From: an uncultured Alistipes sp.
Lineage (GTDB): Bacteria; Bacteroidota; Bacteroidia; Bacteroidales; Rikenellaceae
DNA length: 64,000 bases
Reading direction: 5' to 3'
Assembly (NCBI GenBank): GCA_944321955.1
Contig: CALUNG010000010.1
Location: forward strand, 17,362-81,361
This document shows positions 54,413-62,761 of this stretch, in pieces. The notes under the pieces are model-generated. The model was not told the origin of the DNA and did not search any database. It saw only the letters and a list, made by a program, of their open reading frames with translations. Numbering within the stretch: position 1 is the first letter of the stretch; each line of letters starts with the position of its first letter. A program made the position numbers and the translations under genes.

Positions 54413-55639
54413 ATGAGAAGATTTATGACCATTTTCGTGGCCGCTGCAGCGGTATCATGTACGACATTGCAGCATGAAACGCCCTATGGCGGCGGGACAC
54501 TGCATACCCTGACCGTACATGCTGTATACCCGGACGAATATTCGGAGTATCGCCGTGAAGGTGTCGAGGTCCGAATCGAAGAGGTGAACAACGGCAACGG
54601 TTACCGGTGTCTCACCGATGCAGATGGTGTTGCCGTATGCCGTCTTTCCGAGGGTATATATCGCATATCGCTCTCGGACCAGGTCGATGCCCGCATCTTC
54701 AACGGTACGACCGAGGGCGTACGCCTCATTTCCGACATGGAGTGCCGGGTGGCACTCGCCTCGTCGCAGGCCGGCTCCATCGTATTCAGGGAGATATATT
54801 GCGGAGGCTGCTCCAAAGCTCCCGAGGAGGGTGGATACCAGTTCGACAAATACGTGATCCTGCATAACAACTCCGACGAGGTGCAGTATCTCGACGGTCT
54901 TTGCTTCGGCTGTGCCGACCCGTACAACTCGAGCGCCAACAACAACGTCTGGACATCGACCGACCCGACGACCGGCACTACCGTATTTCCCGAGTTCGTG
55001 CCGGTCATACAGTGCGTGTGGCAGTTCGGCGGATCGGGAACTTCTTTCCCGCTGGCTCCGGGCGAAGATGCCGTGCTGGTCGTATGCGGCGCCATAGACC
55101 ATGCGTCGCAGTATCCGCAGTCGGTGAATCTCAATCGCGACGGATATTTCGTCTGCTACAACAATACATACTTCACCAATACGTCTTACCACCCGGTGCC
55201 AGGCGACAGGATATCTGCCGACCGCTTTCTCGATGTAGTGATAAAGACCGGCGTGGCCAATGCCTATCCCTTTTCGATAAACTCTCCGGCGGCGGTCATA
55301 TTCCGCGCCGAGGGCATGACCATGTCGCAGTTCGTGGCCGATCCGGACAATCTGATGGCCAAACCCGGAAGTTCGTTGGATACCGTCGTAAAGGTCCCCG
55401 TAGAGTGGGTTGTCGATGCCGTCGAGGTCTTCAACGGCTCCTCCTCGTCGAACCTGAAACGTCTGCAGCCGCAACTCGATGCGGGGTATGTCACTCTGTC
55501 GGCGACATATCGCGGCCACACGCTGCACCGCCGTCTCGACGAGGCGGCGTCGACCGAAGCCGGATACGACATATATGTGGATACGAACAACTCTTCGAAC
55601 GACTTTTACGAACGCGACACGCAGTCGCTTCACGAGTGA
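54413..55639 (+). CDS. DUF4876-like lipoprotein
   Basis: The product is 408 residues from MRRFMTIFVAAAAVSCTTL. A lipoprotein signal with a probable modified cysteine at residue 16 is present. An N-terminal beta-sandwich (TLHTLTVHAVYPDEYSEYRREGVEVRIEEV) is followed by a large domain with conserved IVFREIYCGGCSKAPEEGGYQFDKYVILHNNSDEVQYLDGLCFG and WQFGGSGTSFPLAPGEDAVLVVCGAIDH. This order and its place after a TonB receptor match the DUF4876 family of Bacteroidota, for which no function is known to me. It begins 2 bp after the receptor stop. It may act as the surface or periplasmic partner of the receptor in place of SusD. Confidence 0.72.
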   Translation: MRRFMTIFVAAAAVSCTTLQHETPYGGGTLHTLTVHAVYPDEYSEYRREGVEVRIEEVNNGNGYRCLTDADGVAVCRLSEGIYRISLSDQVDARIFNGTTEGVRLISDMECRVALASSQAGSIVFREIYCGGCSKAPEEGGYQFDKYVILHNNSDEVQYLDGLCFGCADPYNSSANNNVWTSTDPTTGTTVFPEFVPVIQCVWQFGGSGTSFPLAPGEDAVLVVCGAIDHASQYPQSVNLNRDGYFVCYNNTYFTNTSYHPVPGDRISADRFLDVVIKTGVANAYPFSINSPAAVIFRAEGMTMSQFVADPDNLMAKPGSSLDTVVKVPVEWVVDAVEVFNGSSSSNLKRLQPQLDAGYVTLSATYRGHTLHRRLDEAASTEAGYDIYVDTNNSSNDFYERDTQSLHE

Positions 55640-55645
55640 CATGCT

Positions 55646-57145
55646 ATGAAAAGACTTTCGACAACGATATTGCTTTCGATGGTTGCCGGTGCTCTTTGGG
55701 CTCAGGGATTTGATTATGTCGAGCGCCGCAACGGATGGAACGCCGGCCTGAACGCCGCCGGTCTCGGTCGGGACAGCGTATCGTTGTCGTATGCCGAAAT
55801 ATATGCCGTGAAACGCAACGGCAACTTCATCGACGTTTCTGACTCGCCCGACAGCTGGAATGCCGGGGCGCGTACGCGATCCATACGGCACATCGGACGG
55901 GTCTCGTTTGCCGGCGGTTTCGGTTACGACTACTTCGAGGGACGCGACATGTGCGGGTCGATGTTTATCGATCCATGGTTTTATCCGTTCGATATTGTTG
56001 AATTTACACCCGGACGCAAGACTCTCGAAACTTACGACCTCGATGGACGTGTGGCCGTGCGCATCGGCAAGGGGTGGAGTCTGGGTCTGGGTGCGGACTT
56101 CATGGCGGCCAACTACGCCAAACGCAAGGACCTGCGTCATGCCAACCGCCGTCTCGACTTCGGCATAGCGCCGTCGGTACTCTATGCCGTCGGTGATTTC
56201 GTCTTCGGTGCCGCCTATTCGTTTCGCAAGAATGCGGAGCGTGTCACGGCCGACGAGATAGGTTCGACGCCCGAATCGTACGAAGCCTTCTTCGACAAGG
56301 GCTTGTGGTATGGTGTGCGTGAGTTGTGGACCGGCAGCGGCGTGCATCTCGATGAATCTGGTGTAAGCGGCTTTCCGGTAAGCGAAACGGCGCATGGCGT
56401 TTCACTGCAGGCGCAGTGGAGAATGCTCCTGGTTGATGCCGGGTTCAGTTACGGGCACGGCCATACGGGCGAACGCGGCGTGGAGTGGCATGATTTCGAC
56501 AGACGCGGTGTCGATCTCCGGGTATCGGCATGGTTCGGTGAGGCCGGCTGCATGCACTTTATCCGCACGGGCGCGTCATGGATCGCACGACGCAACCGTG
56601 AGAATGTTCTGGGACGGGAGACGACAGACGGCGTAACGCAGACCTTCATATATGGTTCCAATACCGTTTACACCGAACGCATTGCCACTCTCGATTTGGA
56701 ATACGAATACTCCTGCGCATGTACCGACCTGCGTGCGGGACTGCAGACGCTCTTTACCGACGGGCTTTCGACGCTGATGTATCCGTATGCATACGGCCGT
56801 CGTCTGTATCGGGTGTCGATGTATGTCGACGACAGACTTTTCGTGCGGCGGTTCGAGATACTCGCATCGCTGCGCTTTTCATGGGGCGGCAGTTCCCGGT
56901 ACGACGCGTCTGTCGGTTCATCGGCCGAAGCCGGCGAATACCCGTTGCACCTGACGGAATATTACGACCGTTCGACCGAATACCGGACAGCACCGGCACT
57001 GGAGGTCGGAGCCGGTTTGAAATACAATATCGCCCGAGGATTTCATGTCGGCCTCGAAGGTGGTTGGCGTCACGGATTCGATCTCCGATACGTGACGGGA
57101 GCCAATGCCTGGAAGGCGGTACTGAAGGTTGGATATGATTTTTGA
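55646..57145 (+). CDS. DUF6850-like outer-membrane beta-barrel protein
   Basis: The product is 499 residues with a signal peptide (MKRLSTTILLSMVAGALWAQ). Alternating aromatic/glycine strands (GRVSFAGGFGYDYFEG, GWSLGLGADFMAANYAKR, DFVFGAAYSFRKN, GVSLQAQWRMLLVDAGFSYGHGHTGERG) and a C-terminal aromatic residue (KVGYDF) mark an outer-membrane barrel. The family is, to my recollection, DUF6850, often found beside DUF4876 and a TonB receptor. The role is unknown; it may be a second channel or an export partner. It starts 6 bp after the DUF4876 gene. Confidence 0.7.
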   Translation: MKRLSTTILLSMVAGALWAQGFDYVERRNGWNAGLNAAGLGRDSVSLSYAEIYAVKRNGNFIDVSDSPDSWNAGARTRSIRHIGRVSFAGGFGYDYFEGRDMCGSMFIDPWFYPFDIVEFTPGRKTLETYDLDGRVAVRIGKGWSLGLGADFMAANYAKRKDLRHANRRLDFGIAPSVLYAVGDFVFGAAYSFRKNAERVTADEIGSTPESYEAFFDKGLWYGVRELWTGSGVHLDESGVSGFPVSETAHGVSLQAQWRMLLVDAGFSYGHGHTGERGVEWHDFDRRGVDLRVSAWFGEAGCMHFIRTGASWIARRNRENVLGRETTDGVTQTFIYGSNTVYTERIATLDLEYEYSCACTDLRAGLQTLFTDGLSTLMYPYAYGRRLYRVSMYVDDRLFVRRFEILASLRFSWGGSSRYDASVGSSAEAGEYPLHLTEYYDRSTEYRTAPALEVGAGLKYNIARGFHVGLEGGWRHGFDLRYVTGANAWKAVLKVGYDF

Positions 57146-57165
57146 ACTCTATAAAAACAAGAAGC

Positions 57166-58299
57166 ATGAAAAGATTTTTCACAATGGCAGCCTTTACGGC
57201 GATCATACTCGCCGGCTGCGACAAAAAGAGCAATGATGATGGTTTCGACGGCTGGGTCGGTGTACCGGAGATAACTGTTACTCCGGCCGAAACGACGATA
57301 GGCGTCGAGGGCGATGACGTTACGGTTTCGGTGGAGACTGAAGCGCCGTGGGTCGTCGAGTTACCGCAGACGACGCCTGACGTAACGGCCGACATCCTCG
57401 AGGGACAGGGTGCCGCGATGGTGACCTTTACCGTCGGAGCATACGATGGCGTAAGCCGCCGGATAAGTATCCTGTTCAGGGCTTCGGGCTATAACAACGG
57501 CACGCTTGAGGAACGTACGGCCGAGCTGATTATCACTCAGTCCGATGGCGGTACAGTCGTAAACGACGATCTGATCGAGTATGACGACCATATTGTCTAC
57601 CACGGCGTTTCATACCGGGTGGCGACGCTGGCCGACGGCAACGTCTGGATGATCGACAACCTGCGTTACGTTCCCGACGGGGTGACCGTAGCCTCGGATC
57701 CGACCGTTGCCGCCGGTGTATGGTATCCCTACACGTCGGACGGCACGACACTCACGGCCGTAACCGATGAAGAGGGTGTTGCGTCAAGGGGCCTGCTCTA
57801 CGATGCAGCTACGCTCTTCGGCGCCGAGACCACCGCCGACAACATCTATTCGTTCGAGGGGGCGCAGGGCCTTTGCCCCGAGGGATGGCATGTGCCGACA
57901 TTCGCCGAGGGGTTCGCACTGGCTGGCAAGTGTTCCAAGCTCAATTATGCCGTCGCGGGATATGAGGTCGGCGAGACACCCACGGATACGCAGGCACTCT
58001 TCTACAATGCCGATTACGACGGAGCAAACATTGCCGCGATGAACTCCGCAGGCTTCAACTTCGCCTTTGCCGGTACGCGCAACGGAGCGTCGTCTGGTTC
58101 GTACATCAAGCCTCTGGCCGGATACCTCGACAAGCCGATGACATATTTGTGGCTTTCGACAGGCTACAAACCCGTATCGACATTCCAGTTCTTTTCGCTG
58201 GGTTCGACCACTACGGCCAGTTATCCCGACGGACGCCTTACGGTGATGTTCAACAACCACTATAACGGCTGCCCGGTCCGTTGTGTCAAGAACAAATAG
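57166..58299 (+). CDS. FISUMP-domain surface lipoprotein
   Basis: The product is 377 residues from MKRFFTMAAFTAIILAGC, with lipobox LAGC and the modified cysteine at residue 18. The mature N-terminus is followed by an acidic stretch (KKSNDDGFDG) of the kind that can direct lipoproteins to the surface in Bacteroidota. A BACON/Ig-like sandwich (EITVTPAETTIGVEGDDVTVSVETEAPWVVELPQ) follows, and then the Fibrobacter succinogenes major paralogous domain (VWMIDNLRYVP, GRLYDAATLFG-type AEGLCPEGWHVPTFAE, and the terminal VRCVKNK). Probably binds a polymer or peptide outside the cell. It lies between the barrel gene and S46. Confidence 0.8.
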   Translation: MKRFFTMAAFTAIILAGCDKKSNDDGFDGWVGVPEITVTPAETTIGVEGDDVTVSVETEAPWVVELPQTTPDVTADILEGQGAAMVTFTVGAYDGVSRRISILFRASGYNNGTLEERTAELIITQSDGGTVVNDDLIEYDDHIVYHGVSYRVATLADGNVWMIDNLRYVPDGVTVASDPTVAAGVWYPYTSDGTTLTAVTDEEGVASRGLLYDAATLFGAETTADNIYSFEGAQGLCPEGWHVPTFAEGFALAGKCSKLNYAVAGYEVGETPTDTQALFYNADYDGANIAAMNSAGFNFAFAGTRNGASSGSYIKPLAGYLDKPMTYLWLSTGYKPVSTFQFFSLGSTTTASYPDGRLTVMFNNHYNGCPVRCVKNK

Positions 58300-58304
58300 G
58301 AGCC

Positions 58305-60452
58305 ATGCTGATGGTACGGAGATTTGTTAAACTGTTTATTCCGGCCATGCTAATTGCCCTCTCGGCTTCGGCCGATGAGGGCATGTGGCCTGTCAACGCC
58401 ATCGACCGCGAACTCTACGGCCGCATGCGCCACGCCGGTCTCAAACTCAGGCCCGAAGAGATATACGGCGGAGCATCTTCGCTTGCTGACGCCGTCGTTG
58501 CGGTAGACGGAGGAATGGGTACCGGCAGCATGGTTTCGGCCGACGGGCTGATGATAACCAATCACCATGTAGCATATAGCGACATATGCGCTTTGGGCGA
58601 TGATGAACACGACTATCTCGAAGATGGGTTCTGGGCTTCATCGCGCAGCGACGAATTACCTGTTGAGGGCAAAAGCGTCTGGTTTTTGCGCGAGGTTGTC
58701 GATGTTACGGACGAGGCTCTGGAGATTCGTGAGGAGATGGAGCGTAAAGGCCGGTGGGGGCCCATGGGCAACCGCCGAATCTATTCGCAACTCGAGAAAC
58801 GCCATTCGCAACGTAGCGGTCTCGAAGCGTCGTGCGTCTCCATGTGGGGCGGACGGACCTATCTTGTCTATCTTTATGAAGTCTATCGAGACGTGAGGCT
58901 GGTGGCGGCGCCTCCCGTGCGTATCGGGGCTTTCGGCGGAAACGATGACAACTGGAACTGGCCGCAGCACAAGGGCGATTTCGCCTTCTATCGTGTCTAT
59001 TGTTCCGCTGACGGGCGTCCGGCCGAATATTCGCCCGACAATGTTCCCATGCATCCGCGACGATGGCTCGAACTGTCGGACAAGGGCGTGCTGGAGGGTG
59101 ATTTTACGATGGTGGTGGGGTATCCCGGCCGTACGCACCGCTGCATGTCGTCGGCAGCCATTGCCGAGAAACAGTCGGTCCGGAATCCTGTTGTCGTCGA
59201 GGCCAGACATGCGCGCATGGAGGTGATTGACGAGGCCATGCGGGCCGACCCGACCGTGCGCAGGGCCTATTCGGATCGGTATTTCAATCTGAGCAACCAA
59301 GCCTATTATGTGCTTTGGGAGAATATCTGTCTCGGCAGGTTCGGTGTAGCCGATCTGCGTCGCGACGAGGAGCGGCGCATGGCGGCATGGTTGGATGCCG
59401 ACACCATTCGCAGAAGCAAATACGCTAATCTGCCCGTAATGTTGGAGCAGGCCTATGCCGCCCGCCGCGAAGCAGTACGCTGCAGATCGTGGTTTCAGGA
59501 GGCGTGGCTCTCTCCGAGCGAGGCTTTGCTTGCGGCGAATCGCGTGGCGTCGGTCATACGGCGGCTGGAGCGTGACGGTGTCGAGGTGATCGATACCGCT
59601 GACCGTCGAACACGGGGACTTGTCGCAGGTCTCGCCCGGTTGCGGCGTAATTACGACCGGGAGACGGACCGCCGACTTTTTGTAAGGATGGTACCTATGT
59701 TCACCTCGAACGTGCCGCGCGCCATGTGGGGAGATCGTCTGCGTTCGGAGCTCGACCGTTTCGGCGGCGATGCCGCCGCGATGGCAGCTGCGGCATTCGA
59801 TGCCTCGTTCTGCTCCGATGCGGATCGCTATGCCGGTTTCCTCTCGGCTCCGGTTACGGTTGCTGCCGCCGATCCGCTGGTGGCGCTTGCCCTGTCGGTT
59901 AATGTCTCGACATTCACGGAGGCTGTCAAAGCGGCAGAACGGGCTGCGGGACTCGCTGTCGACTCGCTCGAATCGGAACATGCACGCCTGCTCGGCGAGT
60001 ATCGCGAGGCTGTCGGTGCGGCGCACTATCCGGATGCAAACTCAACCATGAGGCTGAGTTACGGACATGTCCGTGCTCTCCGGCCGCGCGACGGTGTTTA
60101 CTTCAGCTGGCGCTCGACAGCCGCGGGCATACTCGAAAAGGCATCGGACGATTACGATTACCGCGTAGACGACCGCCTGCGACGGATTGCAGGTGAGCGT
60201 GGCAGTCACATGACCGTTAATTTCATCACCGACAACGACATAACCGGCGGCAATTCGGGCAGTCCCGTGCTTGATTCCCGCGGCCGTATCGTCGGACTGG
60301 CGTTCGACGGCAACCGCGAGTCGATGGCCGGCGACGTGTGGTTCAATGCCGACATGTCGCGTACGGTTTGTGTAGACATACGTTACGTGATGACTCTTGT
60401 GGAGCATTACGCTCCGTCGGATTATCTATTCAATGAACTGTCGGGACGTTAG
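58305..60452 (+). CDS. S46-family dipeptidyl peptidase, DPP7-type specificity
   Basis: The product is 715 residues from ATG 58305; a signal peptide precedes ADEGMWPVNAI. S46 peptidases remove dipeptides from the N-terminus of peptides in the periplasm. The catalytic His is 87/88 (LMITNHHVAY), Asp225 is in HKGDFAFYRVY, and Ser651 is in ITGGNSGSPVLDSRG. The residue that sets specificity in Porphyromonas (Gly673 in DPP7, Arg673 in DPP11, 18 residues after the serine) is Gly669 here, in LAFDGNRE. That predicts preference for a hydrophobic residue next to the cut, not Asp/Glu. As the last gene of the TonB-receptor operon it links the cluster to peptide use. Confidence 0.9.
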   Translation: MLMVRRFVKLFIPAMLIALSASADEGMWPVNAIDRELYGRMRHAGLKLRPEEIYGGASSLADAVVAVDGGMGTGSMVSADGLMITNHHVAYSDICALGDDEHDYLEDGFWASSRSDELPVEGKSVWFLREVVDVTDEALEIREEMERKGRWGPMGNRRIYSQLEKRHSQRSGLEASCVSMWGGRTYLVYLYEVYRDVRLVAAPPVRIGAFGGNDDNWNWPQHKGDFAFYRVYCSADGRPAEYSPDNVPMHPRRWLELSDKGVLEGDFTMVVGYPGRTHRCMSSAAIAEKQSVRNPVVVEARHARMEVIDEAMRADPTVRRAYSDRYFNLSNQAYYVLWENICLGRFGVADLRRDEERRMAAWLDADTIRRSKYANLPVMLEQAYAARREAVRCRSWFQEAWLSPSEALLAANRVASVIRRLERDGVEVIDTADRRTRGLVAGLARLRRNYDRETDRRLFVRMVPMFTSNVPRAMWGDRLRSELDRFGGDAAAMAAAAFDASFCSDADRYAGFLSAPVTVAAADPLVALALSVNVSTFTEAVKAAERAAGLAVDSLESEHARLLGEYREAVGAAHYPDANSTMRLSYGHVRALRPRDGVYFSWRSTAAGILEKASDDYDYRVDDRLRRIAGERGSHMTVNFITDNDITGGNSGSPVLDSRGRIVGLAFDGNRESMAGDVWFNADMSRTVCVDIRYVMTLVEHYAPSDYLFNELSGR

Positions 60453-60475
60453 CGGAATAATGCCGTTGAAGTGGT

Positions 60476-60503
60476 ACGGGCACCGGTCAAAACCGGTGCC
60501 CGT
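60476..60503 (+). terminator. Hairpin after the S46 peptidase gene
   Basis: A perfect 12-bp stem (ACGGGCACCGGT at 60476-60487 with ACCGGTGCCCGT at 60492-60503), 4-nt loop. No T-run follows, so termination may be incomplete or of another kind. Confidence 0.6.
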
Positions 60504-60599
60504 CTGCTTGATGCCTCTTCATTGCAAATGGAAAACCGCCTCGACGTCTCCGCCGGGCGGTTCCCCTTCAAAACAGGCAATGGCTTATGGTATTCTTTT

Positions 60600-61124
60600 C
60601 TATTTCACCTGATAACTATCGGCCTCGAAGTAGTATATCGACAGATACTCCTTGCCTTCGGCGGCCTTGCGTTCTGCTATCCGGTTGCGGTACGACTCTA
60701 TTGTCTTACGGGCGGTAGACTCTCCGCCATGGGCCTTGCGGTCGGCCGAGCACAGGTTCTCGCGACTGTCGCATGACTCCTGTTTGGCCTGAAGCCGTTT
60801 CTCCCAGTTCCGGAGGTAGGCTTCGTCGATGCGCTGCTCCCGAAGTGTGCCCTCGACGCTGACGTCGTGTTTCAATACCGACTTGTCGAACTCTCCAAGA
60901 TCTCCGGCCTCGACACGCAGGGGCTTGCCTTCGCCGCGCAGGAAGAGCTTTTTGCCTCCATGGGGACATGTGTGGCTGCAGTAGCCTTCGATCGTGATCT
61001 CCTTGCCGAGAAAACTTTCGGGTGATGCCAGCACTTCATCGACTCCGACAGTCGTCTGCTGTGCGAAAAGGGTGAATGGCAACGATACGGTTGCCGCGAT
61101 TAGCATGATTATTGACTTTTTCAT
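60600..61124 (-). CDS. Small exported protein with a Cys/His motif
   Basis: The product is 174 residues with a signal peptide (MKKSIIMLIAATVSLPFTLFA). I do not recognise a named family. The mature part starts like an OB-fold (VGVDEVLASPESFLGKEITIEGYCSHTCPHGGKKLFL..., then DVSVEGTLREQRIDEAYLRNWEKRL). The short motif CSHTCPHGGKK holds two cysteines and two histidines and could bind metal or haem, or sense redox. A coiled stretch (QAKQESCDSRENLCSADRKAHGG) and a tyrosine-rich end follow. The gene is convergent with the S46 peptidase gene and divergent from the RIC-like gene; a role in metal or redox handling is only suggested. Confidence 0.7.
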   Translation of the reverse strand: MKKSIIMLIAATVSLPFTLFAQQTTVGVDEVLASPESFLGKEITIEGYCSHTCPHGGKKLFLRGEGKPLRVEAGDLGEFDKSVLKHDVSVEGTLREQRIDEAYLRNWEKRLQAKQESCDSRENLCSADRKAHGGESTARKTIESYRNRIAERKAAEGKEYLSIYYFEADSYQVK

Positions 61125-61236
61125 CGTTTGATTTGTTTGTTCGATGCAAAGGTCGGGGTTTTACGGCGTGCGGACAATCATTATTAGTTGGTATATTGCG
61201 CTCCGCTGTAGCCATTTGTGGTTAAACCGCCAGTCC

Positions 61237-61259
61237 AGGTATGAATTTTATTCATACCT
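61237..61259 (+). promoter_or_regulatory. Palindromic operator over the RIC-like gene promoter
   Basis: AGGTATGAA (61237-61245) and TTCATACCT (61251-61259) form a perfect 9-bp inverted repeat spaced by 5 bp, total 23 bp. It overlaps the -7 element TACCTTTG. Size and symmetry (11-1-11) resemble NsrR and other dimeric repressor sites, but the sequence is different; no regulator is identified. Confidence 0.6.
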
Positions 61260-61262
61260 TTG
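61255..61262 (+). promoter_or_regulatory. Putative -7 element of the RIC-like operon
   Basis: TACCTTTG matches TAnnTTTG and shares bases with the palindrome. The -33 box is not clear. Confidence 0.55.
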
Positions 61263-61284
61263 TCGTGAATGCAAGTGAAACAAC

Positions 61285-61992
61285 ATGAAAAACAGATCCG
61301 ACATGAACGAAAACACCTTCTCGCCCGAAATGAAACTCGGCGAGTTGATAGATGCCAATTACAGACTGTTGTCGATCCTTTCGCGGCTGGGCGTACGGCT
61401 CGGCTTCGGCGAGATGAGCGTCGAGCAGATGTGCCGGCAGCGTGGATTGCCGACGGAACTCTTCCTGATGATCTGCCGGATATACACTTTCGACGACTAT
61501 ATGCCTTCGTGCGATATGTTCGGACGCGAGGAGTTGCGGCACATAGTCGATTACCTGAAGACGTCGCATCGTTACTATTCCGATTACGTCATACCGCGCC
61601 TGAGCGGGGAGATGGATGCGATGATCGCTTCGTGCGACCGCCTGCACGGCAAGGTGCTCAAACGCTTCTTCGACGACTATTGCGGCGAAGTGGCAAACCA
61701 TTTCGCCTATGAGGAGAATACGGTGTTCCCGTATGTCGAGGAACTGTTGAAGGGAATACGCTCGTCGGAGTACTCGATAGGTTCGTTCGAGGACAACCAT
61801 TCGGATATCGACGAGAAATTGAGCGACATGAAGAGCATCATCATGAAATATCTGCCCGAGAATACGTTGACCGAACAGCGCAATGACGTGCTGTTCGAAA
61901 TATACCGTTTCGAGGAGGATCTCAAGTGTCATACGCTTATCGAAAACCGTTTGTTGATACCTCTCGCAGCCAAAATCGAACGTGAATCATGA
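61285..61992 (+). CDS. RIC/YtfE-like di-iron hemerythrin protein
   Basis: The product is 235 residues. An N-terminal LGELIDANYRLLSILSRLGVRLGFGEMSVEQMC segment resembles the ScdA N-terminal domain but without its cysteine pair. The hemerythrin domain carries His95, His121, His139, Glu143, His172, His216 and Glu220. Apart from small loop changes these match the E. coli YtfE iron ligands (H84, H105, H129, E133, H160, H204, E208), including identical 4- and 44-residue spacings. YtfE repairs Fe-S clusters after nitric oxide and oxidative damage. The ATG at 61285 is used; an internal ATG at 61303 is possible. It overlaps the next gene by 4 bp. Confidence 0.87.
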   Translation: MKNRSDMNENTFSPEMKLGELIDANYRLLSILSRLGVRLGFGEMSVEQMCRQRGLPTELFLMICRIYTFDDYMPSCDMFGREELRHIVDYLKTSHRYYSDYVIPRLSGEMDAMIASCDRLHGKVLKRFFDDYCGEVANHFAYEENTVFPYVEELLKGIRSSEYSIGSFEDNHSDIDEKLSDMKSIIMKYLPENTLTEQRNDVLFEIYRFEEDLKCHTLIENRLLIPLAAKIERES

Positions 61993-62585
61993 ACAGAACG
62001 ATCAGAGTAGTCATAGCCGAGCCTTCGGCCATAGTGGGTACGGGGTTGCGTACCGTTTTGGATGATGCCGGCGGTTTCCATACTGCCGGGGTGATTACTG
62101 AACCGTCGATGCTCGACGAGCGGTTGCGCATACTCGATGCCGACATCGCCCTGATTAACCCGTCGATGATGGACTTCCGTACATCGCGCAACCTGAGGGC
62201 ATCTGTTCCGGCATTGCAGGAGATGAAGGTCGTGGCACTTGTCTACGGAGTTTTCGATGACGAGGCCCTGCGCCAGTACGATGCCGTAATAAAGATCGTC
62301 GATTCTCCGTCGATCCTGGTAAACCGCTTGCGCAGACTTGTCGAAGCTGATGGCGAGCATGCCGCCGATGGCGGTTACGACCTTACGGAACGCGAACGCG
62401 AAATACTCGTGTCGGTCGCACGTGGCCATACGAACAAGGAGATCGCCGACGAACACAACATATCGATTCATACGGTCATATCGCATCGCAAGAACATTAC
62501 GCGCAAAACCGGTATAAAATCGGTGGCCGGACTGACGGTCTATGCCCTGCTGAACAACATGATCGACCAGAACGACATGGAGTAA
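61989..62585 (+). CDS. LuxR-type transcription regulator with degenerate receiver domain
   Basis: The product is 198 residues. Residues 1-~118 have the response-regulator receiver fold, but the acidic pair is changed (E11-P12) and the phosphoacceptor aspartate is replaced by Asn57 (ALINPSM where LLDxxMP is expected). Thus it probably is not phosphorylated. Residues 130-195 form the LuxR helix-turn-helix (YDLTEREREILVSVARGHTNKEIADEHNISIHTVISHRKNITRKTGI). It overlaps the RIC-like gene by ATGA, so the two are made together. The regulator may respond to the state of the di-iron protein or to another ligand. No histidine kinase is nearby. Confidence 0.88.
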   Translation: MNRTIRVVIAEPSAIVGTGLRTVLDDAGGFHTAGVITEPSMLDERLRILDADIALINPSMMDFRTSRNLRASVPALQEMKVVALVYGVFDDEALRQYDAVIKIVDSPSILVNRLRRLVEADGEHAADGGYDLTEREREILVSVARGHTNKEIADEHNISIHTVISHRKNITRKTGIKSVAGLTVYALLNNMIDQNDME

Positions 62586-62686
62586 CTGCAATGTTGCCGC
62601 AGTTCTTATCTTCGTAATAGATGGCCGGTATCGTATAAAAACATGGCAAATATGCCGTTTTGCTCGTAACTTTGTTATTTTGTATT

Positions 62687-62694
62687 TATATTTG
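62687..62694 (+). promoter_or_regulatory. Putative -7 elements of the metal-dependent hydrolase gene
   Basis: TATATTTG at 62687-62694; a second candidate TAACTTTG at 62667-62674. The -33 spacing is off for both. Leader length about 60 nt. Confidence 0.45.
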
Positions 62695-62761
62695 TAAAGT
62701 CGGTCGGCGGTGAAGTGCCATTGCCGGCCGCAGGATGTTGAAACAATTAAAGAATATTGAC

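Noticed and set aside
54455-56395. 646-codon minus-strand open frame opposite DUF4876 and DUF6850 genes
   Set aside because: Crosses two genes with clear signal peptides on the plus strand; composition is that of a shadow frame.
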